A DNA stretch of 64,000 nucleotides from the NCBI GenBank assembly GCA_958299035.1, contig CATQJL010000001.1, positions 24,084,653-24,148,652 on the forward strand, in the 5' to 3' direction. Position 1 is the first letter of the stretch. Each line of letters starts with the position of its first letter. The position numbers and the translations under genes were made by a program. This document shows positions 49,201 to 60,961 of the stretch, one piece after another. The notes below the pieces were generated by a model. That model ran no database searches and had not been told where the DNA came from. It saw nothing but the letters and a program-made list of their open reading frames with translations. Source of the stretch: Cylicocyclus nassatus. Lineage: Eukaryota > Nematoda > Chromadorea > Rhabditida > Strongylidae.

Positions 49201-52200
49201 TCTTCGAGTCTGCCTTGCTTCTCTTTACACCATTTCTGGAGCTATTGGCGAGGTACGCAGTTCGCGATAACCTCTGATAGCGCGAATTCAATTTCAGAAT
49301 GAGTTCGTACTGACGCAACTTGACGCATCCGCCAAATGAATTGATAGACTGCTCACTTCTTGTTAGCTTCAGATATATCAAATATATTATGCCATGCAGC
49401 CACTTTCGATTTTTTTGGCTAGTTTGTAGAGTAGAGTTCTATCAGTTATATTACAGTGAAATTGCAAAATTGCAGTCGTATAAATATAAGCTACATACAA
49501 TTGTCTTATAAAGCACATGTTCCGGCTGATTCGGTTCCTTTAGTTTCCACTGTGCTTTCATCGGGATCAACTAGGTAAATTTTGATTGTAATTTTTTGAG
49601 GCATCACTATCAGTTTACTCGGAGTCCATTCCCTCACTAATTCGTTGTTGGTGTGTGAAATAAAATCTGGAAAACTGGTGTGAGGAGAGAAAAATTGTTC
49701 TATGCGCACATGTAAAAGCGATGTTGGATGAACACGCAAAAGTGATACGGAGCGGCAGCGAATTTTGACCATCAAAAGCCTTGCACCTGTGCTTTGAGGC
49801 TATAAAACGCCTTCGGACCATTAGCTATGCGCATTCGTCCAGCAATACTTATAAGCTTTACTCACACACTACTTCAACAAATGTAATGGTAGCAACATTA
49901 GTCCACAGTTAATCACCTGCGTGGCCTCCAAGGTAAAAGTAAGGACTCAAAAAGAAGTCAGACTCATTTAGGATGCGTTCATACTGATCCGCAAGTTCGG
50001 GAAAGTTCCAACACAGCGCTAGAACTCCGAGCGCTATGCTGGAACTGTTCCCGAACTCGGGATTAGTTTGAACGCAGGCTTAGGTACAACGAGTGAAATT
50101 AACAAAAATCAGTGCGAAGATTGACACCAGGTATTGTTGTATCTGCAGCGTTTTGAAGCGTCTCATGCAGCACAACAGGGTGAAATCCTTACTTACACGT
50201 CCGAATTAAGTACTTGCGCGAGTTTGTTGGGAAGCCCACAAGTTAGGACCGCTAGGACCCATCGGAATTTTCATCATCGGAATATCCATGCTTCATCGTT
50301 TGGCCCCTATTTTCCTAATCTCTAAGATGCTCCGTTCTTTGTTGAGCGCGGACTATCTAAAGCGATTGATTCGAATATAATGGGCAAAAGCAATGTAAGT
50401 GACATACAATTAATATTACATCTGACCGACAAATCAAGTAACAGGCAAACAACCACTGAAGAATCCTAAAAACATTTGATGTTATTGATGTTATGAGTCA
50501 ATCCCTTTTTTTAAATCACGACTATCGAAATAGCAGCCAATAGCCATTTCATTCACAAACTCGAAGCTTATTGAAGTTTATTGTACTTGCACAGAGCAGG
50601 GCGATTTTGTAGGACGAAGGTGTGCAAACATGCACATGAAAACACGCGCCCAGGCAAGTAGATGCTAACCTTAATACGCTGGAAGTCAGTATTAGGTTGC
50701 ATTAGGAGTATAAGCATCATTTGGGCTTTATGACATAACCCTTTTTCAGCAAGAAGTTTTCGATCAAAGATGATTATGCGAGCGCGTTAGTAAAAAAATA
50801 TGCGGCAAAAATAGAGGCTCTCGATTTTGGACAGGCGAAGAAAACAGCTAAGGTATTCGCAATTTACAGGTACCAAGGAAGAAATAGATTTTTGATTAAG
50901 GTTATCGATGATTTTGTCAATGCAACAACAGAAGGAAAGATTAAAAATTTCATAACGGAGGATGCAGTGGGCGGTATGTTTTGCAAATCCCTCTCTTTTT
51001 CTCCATGCATGCGTACTACTAAGGTGCACTCTCGCTTATTGTGAACGCTGTTTACTTCAAAGCCGATTGGTGGAACAAGTTTAGTCGCCAATCTACAAGA
51101 AAAGATATCTTTTATCATTCCAAGACGAATAAAAGAGAGGTGATTTAGCAACTTTGCTCAGCAGATTGGTTTGCAGCTTCGAGCAACTATTTCAGACAGA
51201 GTTCATGAATGAATACAGGGCAAATCGTTTATATGCCGAAAACAATGACGTTATGGTGTTGTCGTTACCTTACAAAGACAAATCCTATGCCTTCAACATA
51301 CTTCTGCCAAAAAAGAGGTGGCTTTTCCTGCAATTTGAACCTTGTGTGGGGCTACATATTGTTTTCATGCCGTTTTAGATTTGGTCTAAAGGGTCTCAGA
51401 ACGCGATTGAATGGGCTCGTGATCCGAAATCTGCTCTCAAAACTCAAACCTGAATATTTGACGGTTAGTGGATTGAGTTTGACACCTAAGATACAAAAAT
51501 TAATTTAGATACACATTCCAAAAATGAAAATAGAGACCAACTACGAATTGAAAGAAGCACTTCAGCATATGGGAGTTACTGATCTTTTCACAAGCCAGGC
51601 CAATCTGACAGGGGTTTCAGACCTACCTCTGTATGTATCCAAAGCAGCGCATAGAGCTCTAATTGAGGTAAGTATAGGAGGCTAACAACGTTCGCTTGTG
51701 CTGTTAGATCCGTATGTATTTCACATCCAAGGGAAGGCAAACAGCTGCGAGAGATTTACAGTTTTTTTAAAATTTCTAAATCAATAAACGAAAATCCTAG
51801 AGTAGTTGAGTCTTCGATGAACTACTGCTTGGCAGTTAGGCTATAACAGTCACAAGATCAAGTCCAGAATACAGCTGTCTCACTTAAGGGTTTATTGTGC
51901 AGACCCTTTGGGATCGAAGAGCACACAACTAGCGAAAGTCGCCAGAGGACAGAAATAGAGCTTCTTCAGCAGAGATAGACAAAAAATGTAAAGCTCATAA
52001 TCAGTGGAATTAAAGATTATCTTCACGAACTTTCCTTCTCGACGGAATGAACGTGCATACGGACTTTTAAGTCCACGCAAGAAAGTGGTGTGATTTTGCG
52101 GAAGGCGTGGCTGCTGAAACGATCCACTGCAAAAAATGAGTTTCGAAGAAAAAAACGCTCAAGGGGCAACGTCACTTCGCAAATTAAGGTGTTGACCTGA

Positions 52201-52628
52201 ACGTAAGTCCAAAGCTGGGGTTCAGCGTTTAATGGCATGAATTTTCCCTTCAATATGATTATCACATTTTCAACAATTTCATCTGTTTCAATGGACTCAT
52301 TATCGAATATCTATGTCGGAGCCACCATTACCATTGATGATTTTCTCACTTTGTTTTCATTTTGCAACGGAAGCGGGCCCTTACTTAGGGGAGCTGCATG
52401 ACACAGCGTAAAAATCTCACTGTTTCAAATTCTCACTGACACGATGTTTCTAACTATCACTTTCAGGTTGATGAAGAAGGAACTACTGCAGCTGCTGCCA
52501 CGTATATCGCACTGGCTATGATGGCAGGACCAAACATGAACAAACCCAAAATGTTTATAGCAGATCATCCTTTCTTATTCATCCTCACCAAAGACAACAA
52601 CCCTTTCTTTATTGGACAATACGCATGA
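46297..52628 (+). CDS. Nematode serpin (serine/cysteine protease inhibitor), 8 exons, intact
   Basis: Serpins trap a target protease by cleavage of an exposed reactive-centre loop. Exons by splice sites and family alignment: 46297-46459, 46751-46856, 50750-50973, 51024-51139, 51196-51317, 51379-51463, 51509-51667, 52467-52628. All junctions are GT/AG and keep frame, giving 378 codons (362 if a 48-bp segment in exon 3 is an extra intron). Visible landmarks: MVVSPLSVIFALAMVQLGAKG (breach/helix B region, exon 1), NAVYFKADW (s3A, exon 4), RLYAENNDVMVLSLPYKDKS (exon 5), RFGL (exon 6), IPKMKIETNYELKEALQHMG then VSKAAHRALIEV (exon 7), hinge EEGTTAAAAT (P17-P8) and C-terminal serpin signature ADHPFLFIL (exon 8). 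The canonical hinge predicts an inhibitory serpin; counting from it puts P1 near Met with P1' Ala. No signal peptide follows the chosen ATG, so it is probably intracellular like C. elegans SRPs. The paralogue at 19570 carries the same exon layout. No transcript data are available. Confidence 0.85.
47104..48023. mobile_element. Mariner-type element in serpin intron 2
   Basis: TTAGGTTGTTGCAAAAATAA at left and the inverse with one mismatch at right (31-bp TIRs), flanked by TA. Absent from the pseudogene's intron 2 (about 21400). The interior has no recognisable transposase D,D,34D frame. Confidence 0.88.
48551..48760. mobile_element. 210-bp TA-flanked MITE in serpin intron 2
   Basis: CCCTATTTCCAGGTGTATAA and inverted CCCTATTTTCAAGTGTATAA ends, TA on both sides. 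The pseudogene intron has a single TA at the matching site (about 22486). Confidence 0.88.
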
Positions 52629-52646
52629 AGCTGTACCTAATGGCTG

Positions 52647-52652
52647 AATAAA
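52647..52652 (+). terminator. Poly(A) signal AATAAA after serpin RCL exon A
   Basis: Canonical AATAAA 19 bp after the TGA of the first RCL exon. The same string follows the pseudogene's last exon near 26919. Confidence 0.6.
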
Positions 52653-53044
52653 ATTAAAGTCACGCAAAAGGATTGATTTATCGATTTTTGATGTGTTATG
52701 ATTTGGGAGGTACGAAAAGTAGCAGAAAGTTGCTATGGCGTATGGATATCACTATTCTCTTGATTTGCAAACAGCGTACACTTAACGTTCTCCAAGGAAA
52801 GCGTTGCGACCTATGGTCATGCATCATTCGAATCAGCATGCCGAATTACCCGTTCTGCAAATTTTGAGATCAGTTTGTGTTTAAAACCTATGCCTATCGC
52901 GACTCTCTAGGATCGCTTTGCTATCACAAATGAGTGCTGTATTCGCAATTAAATTGTCAAGATCCTTACTAGCTATATTTTGCAATTGTACTTTCAAAGG
53001 GTTCTTGACAAAACTGTGTTGTCAGGTTGTCTACTAAATGTAGG

Positions 53045-53135
53045 ATTTTTCGGAAACGACTGTAAATAGTTTTTTGGACCTGCCTACAATATTTTGGAAA
53101 CGACTGTAAATAGCTCCCGGGACCTGCTTACAATA
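53045..53135 (+). repeat. Imperfect ~52-bp tandem repeat
   Basis: Two units of the form GGAAACGACTGTAAATAG-n-GGACCTGC-n-TACAATAT between the two serpin RCL exons. Confidence 0.7.
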
Positions 53136-53222
53136 TCCAAGAGCACCGTAGGTTGCTTAAGTGCATAACTGAAAGACCCAGATTTGGAAAGATTTACCTT
53201 TGCAAGAGGTATGGGCAACCGG

Positions 53223-53368
53223 CAGTGGTATACCGAGGGGAAGGGGGTGGGCAAAAATTTTGGAAAACATACCGAAAAAATTTTTGGAGTGCGTGGCTAA
53301 CGCCACACATCCCGCCGGGAAATTTTTTTTGTCTTCTTCCCCAAGCGAAAATCCTGGGTATGTCACTG
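53223..53368. mobile_element. hAT-like MITE between the serpin RCL exons
   Basis: CAGTGGTATACCGAGG and inverted CAGTGACATACCCAGG ends. Flanks GCAACCGG and GCAACCGA match at 7 of 8 bases. Same family as 34368-34711. Confidence 0.85.
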
Positions 53369-54410
53369 GCAACCGATGGTCCATATCATCCCTGCGGTAA
53401 GTACCGGGGCCACCTATTCAGATCATCGTCAATTGATGGAATGCACCTAACCCCCATAATGGTGGTGATGAGCTTTTATCCTGTATGCTGCGGGACTCTA
53501 ACTGAGCAATCACCCTTTTCTGCTGTAAAATATGAATTCAAAGCGAAAAATTGCATCAAAAAAAATAGAAGAAGCAGGAGACCCGGCACTTCAAGGTGAG
53601 TGGTCTGAAGATAACAGACACAAACTAAGCTTAACCCTTTCGGACCCGAGTTTTTGCAAGCGAGCAAAGAAGCCCGTTTCCTATTGTTTTTGTTTGCCAT
53701 GCGAGTAGCATCACAGTGGAGTTTGCAGTTTTTTAGTTTTTTCAGTTTCTTATACGCTATTTCTTTTGATTTTTGACCTTTTTGGTTTTACTTTTATTTT
53801 TGATTTCCAAATCTTCCCAATGCATGTAGACCAGCATACAGTTAGCAACTACATTTGCGCAACATTGTACTCAAACTTTCTGCTAGTGTTATAAGTAATT
53901 TTTGGCTAGTAAACGAGATTACTGACACGGTGCTGAAACCGACACAAGTTATGGATTAGTTGCAGTCCACTTTGAAAAAAAATTTTTTTTGCATTGCTGA
54001 CAGGAAGACAAATGAACAGGGGGTTCCAAAGTTACATTTGGAAGGCAAAGGCAATATGAAGCAATCTATAACAGTGAGTAGTGAAAATATGCCCTTTCGC
54101 CAGTGAACTTCTGAAATGATGGTGGCAATCGTCACCACCAGGTACGAAAGAGTGAATGTAGCTGGGCTGGATCCTATTTTCATTACGATCACCCAATCTT
54201 CCAAATTTCCCACCTTTTTAATATCATTACATTCAAATCCATTTCCGTGGGAGGAATTCACCATGGCCGCTTCTACCTTCAAGCAATTTCCTCATACCGG
54301 CGTTCATATTTTGCAGTTGAAATGAGCGGTTAATTAGTCAAGATCCCCGCCATCGCAGAGCACCATACTTCTCAGTGCGAATGAACAGTGTCTGTAAGTT
54401 TTATCTGTAG

Positions 54411-54572
54411 GTTGATGAAAAGGGAACTACTGCAGCTGCTGCCACGTATTTTGCAATGAGATTGATGGCACAACTGGATATGAACAAACCCAAAATGTTC
54501 ATAGCAGATCATCCTTTCTTGTTCATCCTCACCAAATTCAACAAACCTTTCTTCATTGGGCAACACGCATAA
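54411..54572 (+). CDS. Alternative serpin last exon encoding a different reactive-centre loop
   Basis: This 162-bp open exon is a paralogue of the serpin's last exon at 52467-52628. It is preceded by a T-rich acceptor ending in CTGTAG, starts in phase 0 with the same Val-Asp-Glu, and ends with TAA and a nearby AATAAA. It encodes hinge EKGTTAAAAT followed by YFAMRLMAQLDMN, where the upstream exon has YIALAMMAGPNMN. The shared tail is ADHPFLFILT and FFIGQ. Differences cluster around the scissile bond, as expected if the two exons give different protease specificity. No other serpin exon is visible between the two, so a mutually exclusive terminal exon of the 46297 gene is the simplest reading. 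A stranded last exon of a lost tandem copy is the alternative. Confidence 0.7.
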   Translation, partial: VDEKGTTAAAATYFAMRLMAQLDMNKPKMFIADHPFLFILTKFNKPFFIGQHA

Positions 54573-54597
54573 AAACGCTACGTGTATCTAACGGATG

Positions 54598-54603
54598 AAT
54601 AAA
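54598..54603 (+). terminator. Poly(A) signal AATAAA after serpin RCL exon B
   Basis: Canonical AATAAA 26 bp after the TAA of the alternative RCL exon, so each RCL exon has its own 3' end. Confidence 0.6.
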
Positions 54604-56310
54604 ATTGAGATCATGCGAAAAATCCTTGATTATCGCGCTCTTATATCTGATACTCTAATCAAGAAAGTGATATTGAAGAAGTGGGAACCAAAACGAAGCC
54701 ATAATTCGCTCTTCAGTCTTTTAAGTACCGACTTTTTGTCAAGGATTTTTTGAAAATTGTTTATCCTATACTTGAGAAAAGAAAGCTGATCTTGTGTAGA
54801 TTTCACTACCAGCAAAAAAGATTGGAACTTCACAATAGGTTGTTCAATAAAAATATTTCCAGCATATTTGACGCTCTAAAAAGCTAAATCTCAAATAAGA
54901 GGCTGGCTGTAGTAACAAAGCACTTCTGCGCGAAATGTCGGGTTGCATAGACGAGGATATTTTTCCAATTTGGTCTTTCGACTATGTAAAATTAAAATTT
55001 TTGAGAATTTAAATGATCATTTGCAGATAGTCAGATATTGCAAAAATGAGTGTTGCATCTAAGCTGATAGAATCTACCAATCAACAATACCTCTCAGAAT
55101 GTGCAAAATATCCGTGAATGTCACGGAATTCCGGGGGTTTTGCGACATTTCAGGAATTCCGCGAATCCACGCGAATCACGCGAATTACGCAGCGCCATAA
55201 CTTCCTACGGAATGAGTATATTCTGAATCCGAAAGCAGCATTATGTTGCTCATCAAGGCGAATCTTTCTATATACAGCATGCCTTTAATTCCGATTTCAG
55301 TATTCTTGAATCTTTCTGCGGACGTATTTTCGCAAAGGTGTAAAGTGGCGCAAATTGCCCCTAGTTGGCTTTAGCAAGAACGATTCGATAGTACATTTTT
55401 ATAGATTATGGATCGCTATAAAATATCCGCAGGCTTCTTTACAAAAGAAGATAGAAGGGCTGGTAATTGTGGAATCTTGTCGTTCCAAATTCTACTAACC
55501 CTAGAATACGAAGCTATCTTGCTAAACAGAAGTGAGTTTCGTAATTAGCAGGTCAGACAACTTCTATGAGCGAGTTTTCTAACATGTTCGGGTTTTTTAA
55601 TTTTTTCTCATTTTACGCTGCGAAGCCTGCCGATTGGTTCCGTTCACAATGGCCCGTAGTAAAGTTCGATCAGTTCAGATGAACTGAACTTATCCCATCA
55701 GTTTAGCTTAGGTTAGGTGAACTGATGACCGCCCACCTTCCCATGCTATATGCATGGCGAGTGAACTGATGAGTTGACGATCTGTCCACCTGCTGCAGTC
55801 AACTCTTCCACATCAGTTCACGTTCAAGTGACCTGAACGTGAACTGATGTTAGAGTGATGCAAATAGTGTGTAAAAGAGGAGAGGCAGACAAGACTCCCG
55901 TAAGTTGCTCCTGAGTAACTTACGATACACATCAGTCAGGCTAAAAATGCAGACAAAATCGGCGCAAAAATGCAGAACCGCGCCCGAAAAGGGCAGGATC
56001 GATGAACAGCTGATTTTGGCGAGGATAGCAAAAAAAACAAATTCAACAAAAAAAAAAACAAAAACAAAAACAAAAACTCCCTTTTATGTAAACCTTATTG
56101 GTTTTCTTTTCACTAGCTGTCAAAACAAGAACTCATTTGTTCATTTCATTAAATTCGCGCTGCAATCATTTCGTTTTTTCATAAAATTCTCATCACAAAT
56201 TGTGTTTTGTTTTATCCGTGCAATTGTTAGGCGAAATCCTTGATAGCGGTCATCATCGATTGCGTAGTGGCCGCTATCAAAGATTGCCCAGCGATGCATC
56301 AAAAGGTGTG

Positions 56311-56381
56311 CCGCTAGTCGGAGTCGAACCACGGCCGCGCGCGTGTAATTCCAATCGCTTACCCGTTTGACCAAACCAGCT
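56311..56381 (-). other. tRNA-like pol III relic
   Basis: On the minus strand a perfect box B, GGTTCGACTCC (56320-56330), lies downstream of an A-box-like TGGTTTGGTCAAACGGG (56362-56378). Cloverleaf stems are poor, so a tRNA-derived SINE head is more likely than a working tRNA. It sits in the loop of the 55085-57565 element. Confidence 0.4.
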
Positions 56382-57099
56382 CAAGTGGTTCCTTCTTCAA
56401 GAACGCACTTGATTGTAATGCCTCGGAAGTGATCCGCATCCAGATCAAGGCTCGCCGGATGCTAGACTGAGGCGTGATGAGATCAACGCCGGTCCGCGCC
56501 GAGAAAGATGCCCTGATGGGGGGTTTACTACGGGCCAATATTGATGGTCTTGGGTTGGAAGAAAACTTCGCTTATAGAGGTTTTCGGAAACGCTGTTAAC
56601 GAAAATAGGAACACAGGGTCTTTGAGGAACACAGGGTCTTCTTGCAGAGATATCGTGAAGTGACTGTAACTGAGTCATAGTTGTAAACTTCTTTCTCGCG
56701 TATCTGTCAGAGTACTTGCCTGTTTGCTTTTATATGTTGAAGTAGTAGAAAATCTTCTATTTCTTTTGGAAAGAAGTTTACGGATATTTCATAGCGAACC
56801 ATAAATTACAGAAAAGTACATTCTAATCGTCCTTACTGGAGTCTACTAGGGGCAATGTGCGCTACTTTACAACTTTGCAAACATTCAGAATACTGAAATC
56901 GGAGCTTTAAGGCATCGGGTGTACTGAAAGGTTCGCCTTAATGAGTTGAGTACAATGCTTCTTTCTTCTGATTCAGAATACATTTATTTTGAAGGAAGTT
57001 ACGATGGACAGAATTAGGGAAGCGCAATTTTTCCAGAATTTACCAACGCTTATATTCCTTTTCAAAAAAAAGTCTGCGGTTACACTTTCGCGCGCTATA

Positions 57100-57232
57100 C
57101 AATACCGCTCATAATTTGTCAAAAAAGTCGCCGGACTGCGGCGCACTCCGCCACACTCCGGCACACTGTGGCGGAGTGTGGCGGAGTGCGCCGCAGTCCG
57201 GCGACTTTTTTGACAAATTATGAGCGGTATTG
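57100..57232. mobile_element. 133-bp near-perfect hairpin MITE, TA target
   Basis: CAATACCGCTCATAATTTGT starts both strands; the two halves are almost perfectly complementary. TA on each side; the matching arm position in E2 (about 58552) lacks it. Confidence 0.92.
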
Positions 57233-58226
57233 TAGTCTACAAGAACAGTACTATTAAATGACACTTACGGGTATTTATATCGGATAGGCACTGCGTACAT
57301 CCTTGCAAACGGACCTCCGTAGAAGAGTTTGAGAAATTTAGAAACGGAATATCGAGGACATGCTGTACATCAGAAAATTCGCCTTAACGAGCTGAACATG
57401 CTGCTTTCGGATTCAGAACATGTTAATCCCAAAGAAAGAGATGGCACTGCGTAGGTTTCGTGATTCATGTGGATTCCGCGGAATCCCTTGAATGTCTCGG
57501 AACTTCCGAAATGTCGCAAAATTCCCGGAACTCAGATAAATTCATGGAAATTTTGCACATTCTGGGAGTGTATTGTAATAGCATGCTAAGCTAATGCGGA
57601 ATCCGTGTTTGAAATTCTTTGCGCTGCAGGAATTACAAAATTATAAACCACATCACTCCGCTCACTCAACATCAATGTGTGCGGAGACCTCTGGTAGAGG
57701 CTTTCTGCGCTCCGTTCATGGAGGGCCGGTAACGGAGGACTCTAAAGGAGACGATTAGGTGAAAAGGGTTAGGTCGCCACTGATGGCTAATTACTAACCT
57801 CGCTCTACTTAGATACTAACCACTCTATTAAAAAAGTTTTAAGAAGGAGGAAAATCAGAAGTTGATCAGATTAAAGAAAACTTTATGCAAAATCGAGCAC
57901 TAAAGTCACAGAGCGAAAAACTCTTCTAGCAATTATGGGACAAAGACAGACAGCGTACATAACATAATCAAAAATACCAAATCAGAGCATCACAAAAATA
58001 CTAAATTTTCCCCCTTTCAAATTTACTCAATTCATAACATTGCAAATTCAGAAGGTTCTCTAGTGTATACTATTTTGAAGCTAGAGAAAATGACATGTAA
58101 GAAGACGCCAGTAAGAGGATTATACTGATGTGCCATTGTAAAGAAGCAATACTTGCACACATAACACACAACACCAACACTCATAAAATTTTTTTGGTAT
58201 GCAACAGCTGTAATTTCTAACTACTT

Positions 58227-60763
58227 CAATACAATATTGCCCACGGAACAAATGTGCAAAATTTTCGTGAGTTCCGCGACATTCCAGAATTTGCAAATTT
58301 CTGGAACTTTCGCGAGTCACGCAAAACACGTAGCGCCATAACTTCCTTTGAAAAATATGTTCAAATATGTTCATACTTTTTAAATCGAAACCCATTATTT
58401 TGTCCATTCGTTAGGGCGAATATTTTGATATACCGCATGTCCTCGATGATCTGTTTCCACTTTTCTCAAATTCTTCTACGGAAGTACTTTCGCAAGTTGT
58501 AACGCAGCGCCTAAAGACAGCAGAAGTACTATTTGATAGTACTGTTCTTGTAGAGTATAGTGCGCAAAAGCAGCCGAAGATTTCTCTCCAAAAGAGAAAA
58601 GCGTGGTGGTAACTTCCTCCGGAATAAATATATACTGAATTCCGGTTTTAGTAATCTTGACTCTTTCTGCAGAACTCTCTTCGCAAAGGTGTAAAGTGGC
58701 GCACATTGCCCTTAGTAGGCTCCAGTAAGGACGATTCGATAGTACTTTTTCTATAGATTATGGATTGCTATAAAGAATCCGCAGACTTCTTTCCAAAGGA
58801 GATAGAAGGGCTTTTGAATTGTGGAAAAATCTTGTAGTTCCGAATTCTACTTACCATAACCCTGAAGTATGAAGCTATCTTGTTAAAGGCAGTGTCCACG
58901 CAAATCTGGGCATATGGGTTTTTTGCATGGAAACTGCCGAGGAGGCTCTAGCTAAAACACTGTTCAAACCGCAGCGCAAATATTTCATTCACAACTGAGT
59001 CCTTCCACAAACACTCCGCCGCTGCGCTGTGACCGTAACATTTACGACTGGTCCCAGCGCGAACGTGGTGTTATAGTGAGCGACATCGTTTTTGAGTTAC
59101 GGTCACGGCGCAGGCGTAAGGTTATCGGGAACGTATTTCTCAGCCGTGATTGAACAAATTGCGCTGCCCCTTGGGCAGTGCCTTAATCAGAACCCTCTCA
59201 TCAATTTCCAGGCGAAAGAGCCATACGACCAGATTTGCCTAACACTCCTTTATGCAGTTGTGATTTTCGCAATCAGCAGGTCAGATAAGCTCTATAAGCA
59301 AGTTTTCCGAGAAGGATGTTCGGGTTATTTTATTTCTTCTCATTTTACGCTCTGAAGCTCGCCGATGGATTTCGGTCAGAATGTCGATAACCTAATTGTA
59401 AACTCTGCTGATAAGGGTTTTCGGACACGCTGTTTACAAAATCGTGGTCTCTGAGGAGAGCATGATCTTTCTGCCATATGCTGAGGTGAACTGTAACTGA
59501 GTCACGAATGTTCGTGAATACGCCTGCACTTCTCGCGTATCTGTCAAAAACTTGCCTGCTTGCTTTTATAGATCAAAGTTACTAATGCCTGAGGCTTCAA
59601 TCTATAAAAATCACCGAGTCACGCGTCTACGAAAACACGTCCTCACGAATTTCGCCCAAAACGTGAAGATCACATACTTTGTCGAAATTCCACCGTGAGT
59701 GGTTTTATAACACGCTGATCAAATCTATTCACATCGCTTAATTGATCTTCCTGCGTCGGGCTTGATAGTTAGGTAGATTTGAGTTACAGCTACGAAAATG
59801 TTTTGATATTCAATTAAGCAGCTGAAGCACACGCAATTACCTTTGATACAGCGGGACCCCTTAGGCGAAACGAACATAATATCTGCAATCAAAATGTCAT
59901 ACAACCAATCACGGTGAAATTCGACGAAGTATGCGATATTTACATTTTGCGCAAAATTCATGACGACGAGTTTTCGTAGACTTAACTCGGCGATTTTTAT
60001 TGACTCAAGCGTCAGAAATGACCATTCCATGGCACAGTTTCTAGTAGCTTAACCTATAAAAGAAGGAGCAAGCTTTTTGGGAGTTGCGCGAGAAGTGCAG
60101 GCAAATTCACGAACTTTTGTGACTCAGTTACAGTTTACTTCAGCATATGTCTGCAGAAAGATGTATTCCTCAGAGATTCCTCACGATTCTGTGAACAGCG
60201 TGTCCAAAAACCCTTATAAGCAAAGTTCCTTACAATCTTAGATCATCAACATTTTGACCAAAATCCAGTTTTAGAGCGTAGAGGTCCGCAGAAAGAGTCA
60301 AGAATACTGAAATTGGAACATCAAGGTTCAGAATATATTTATTCCGAAGAAGATTATCACCAACGCGTTTATATCTTTTGGAGAAAAGTCCTTGATTGCT
60401 TTTGCGCACTATAATTAATAAGAACAGTGCTATCAAATAGTACTTAGTAGTATCCTTTATGCTCAATAGGCGCTGCGCTACATACTTGCGAAGAGTTTTT
60501 CCCCAGAAAAATTTGAGAAAACTGCAAACGGAATATCGAGGACACGCAGTACATCGAAAGATTCGCTCTAACGAGTTAGACAAAGCGATGCTTCCGATTC
60601 AGAAAATGTTCATTTCGAAAAAAGTTATGGCGCCGATTATTTTACGTGAGTCGCGTGATTCCGCGATATTCCCGGAATTTCGCGAACCGGATTGTCGCGG
60701 AATTCAGGAAATTACCCGACATTCACGTAAAATTTTGCACATTCTGTGAGCGGTATCGTATTG
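58227..60763. mobile_element. Long-TIR element E2 (~2.5 kb)
   Basis: Relative of E1: ends CAATACAATATTGCCC and, inverted at the right end, CAATACGATACCGCTCACAG, followed by the shared AATGTGCAAAATTT block. Its interior contains extra GC-rich DNA around 58880-59190. No transposase frame. Confidence 0.7.
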
Positions 60764-60961
60764 CATTGTCAGAAATTACAACTCTTATATAAGAAAAATT
60801 CTTATGACGCACACCAAGTGCTGCTCCTTTACAATTGTACATACATATACTGCTTCAATGACACAAAATTTTTGATATAAATATGTACACTGAAAAATGT
60901 TATTTTGGGACACGTGGTATTTGTCTAGATGTAAACTTGGAGATTATGTAAAATAAACTGA

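Larger units (their letters stand above)
46172..52720 (+). repeat. Segmental duplication containing intact serpin (pairs with 19444-26995)
   Basis: Partner of 19444-26995. Differences between the two blocks are mostly discrete transposon insertions and small indels. Confidence 0.88.
55085..57565. mobile_element. Long-TIR element E1 (~2.5 kb)
   Basis: Ends CAATACCTCTCAGAATGTGC and its near inverse. Arms of several hundred bp share ATTCCG/GCGAAT-rich blocks and a GATTCGATAGTAC motif. The loop holds nested AGTTCAnnTGAACTGA palindromes (about 55670-55860) and a tRNA-like relic. No transposase frame. Confidence 0.75.

Noticed and set aside
56311..56381. Functional tRNA gene on minus strand
   Set aside because: Box B is perfect but acceptor and T stems do not pair consistently; listed only as a tRNA-like relic.
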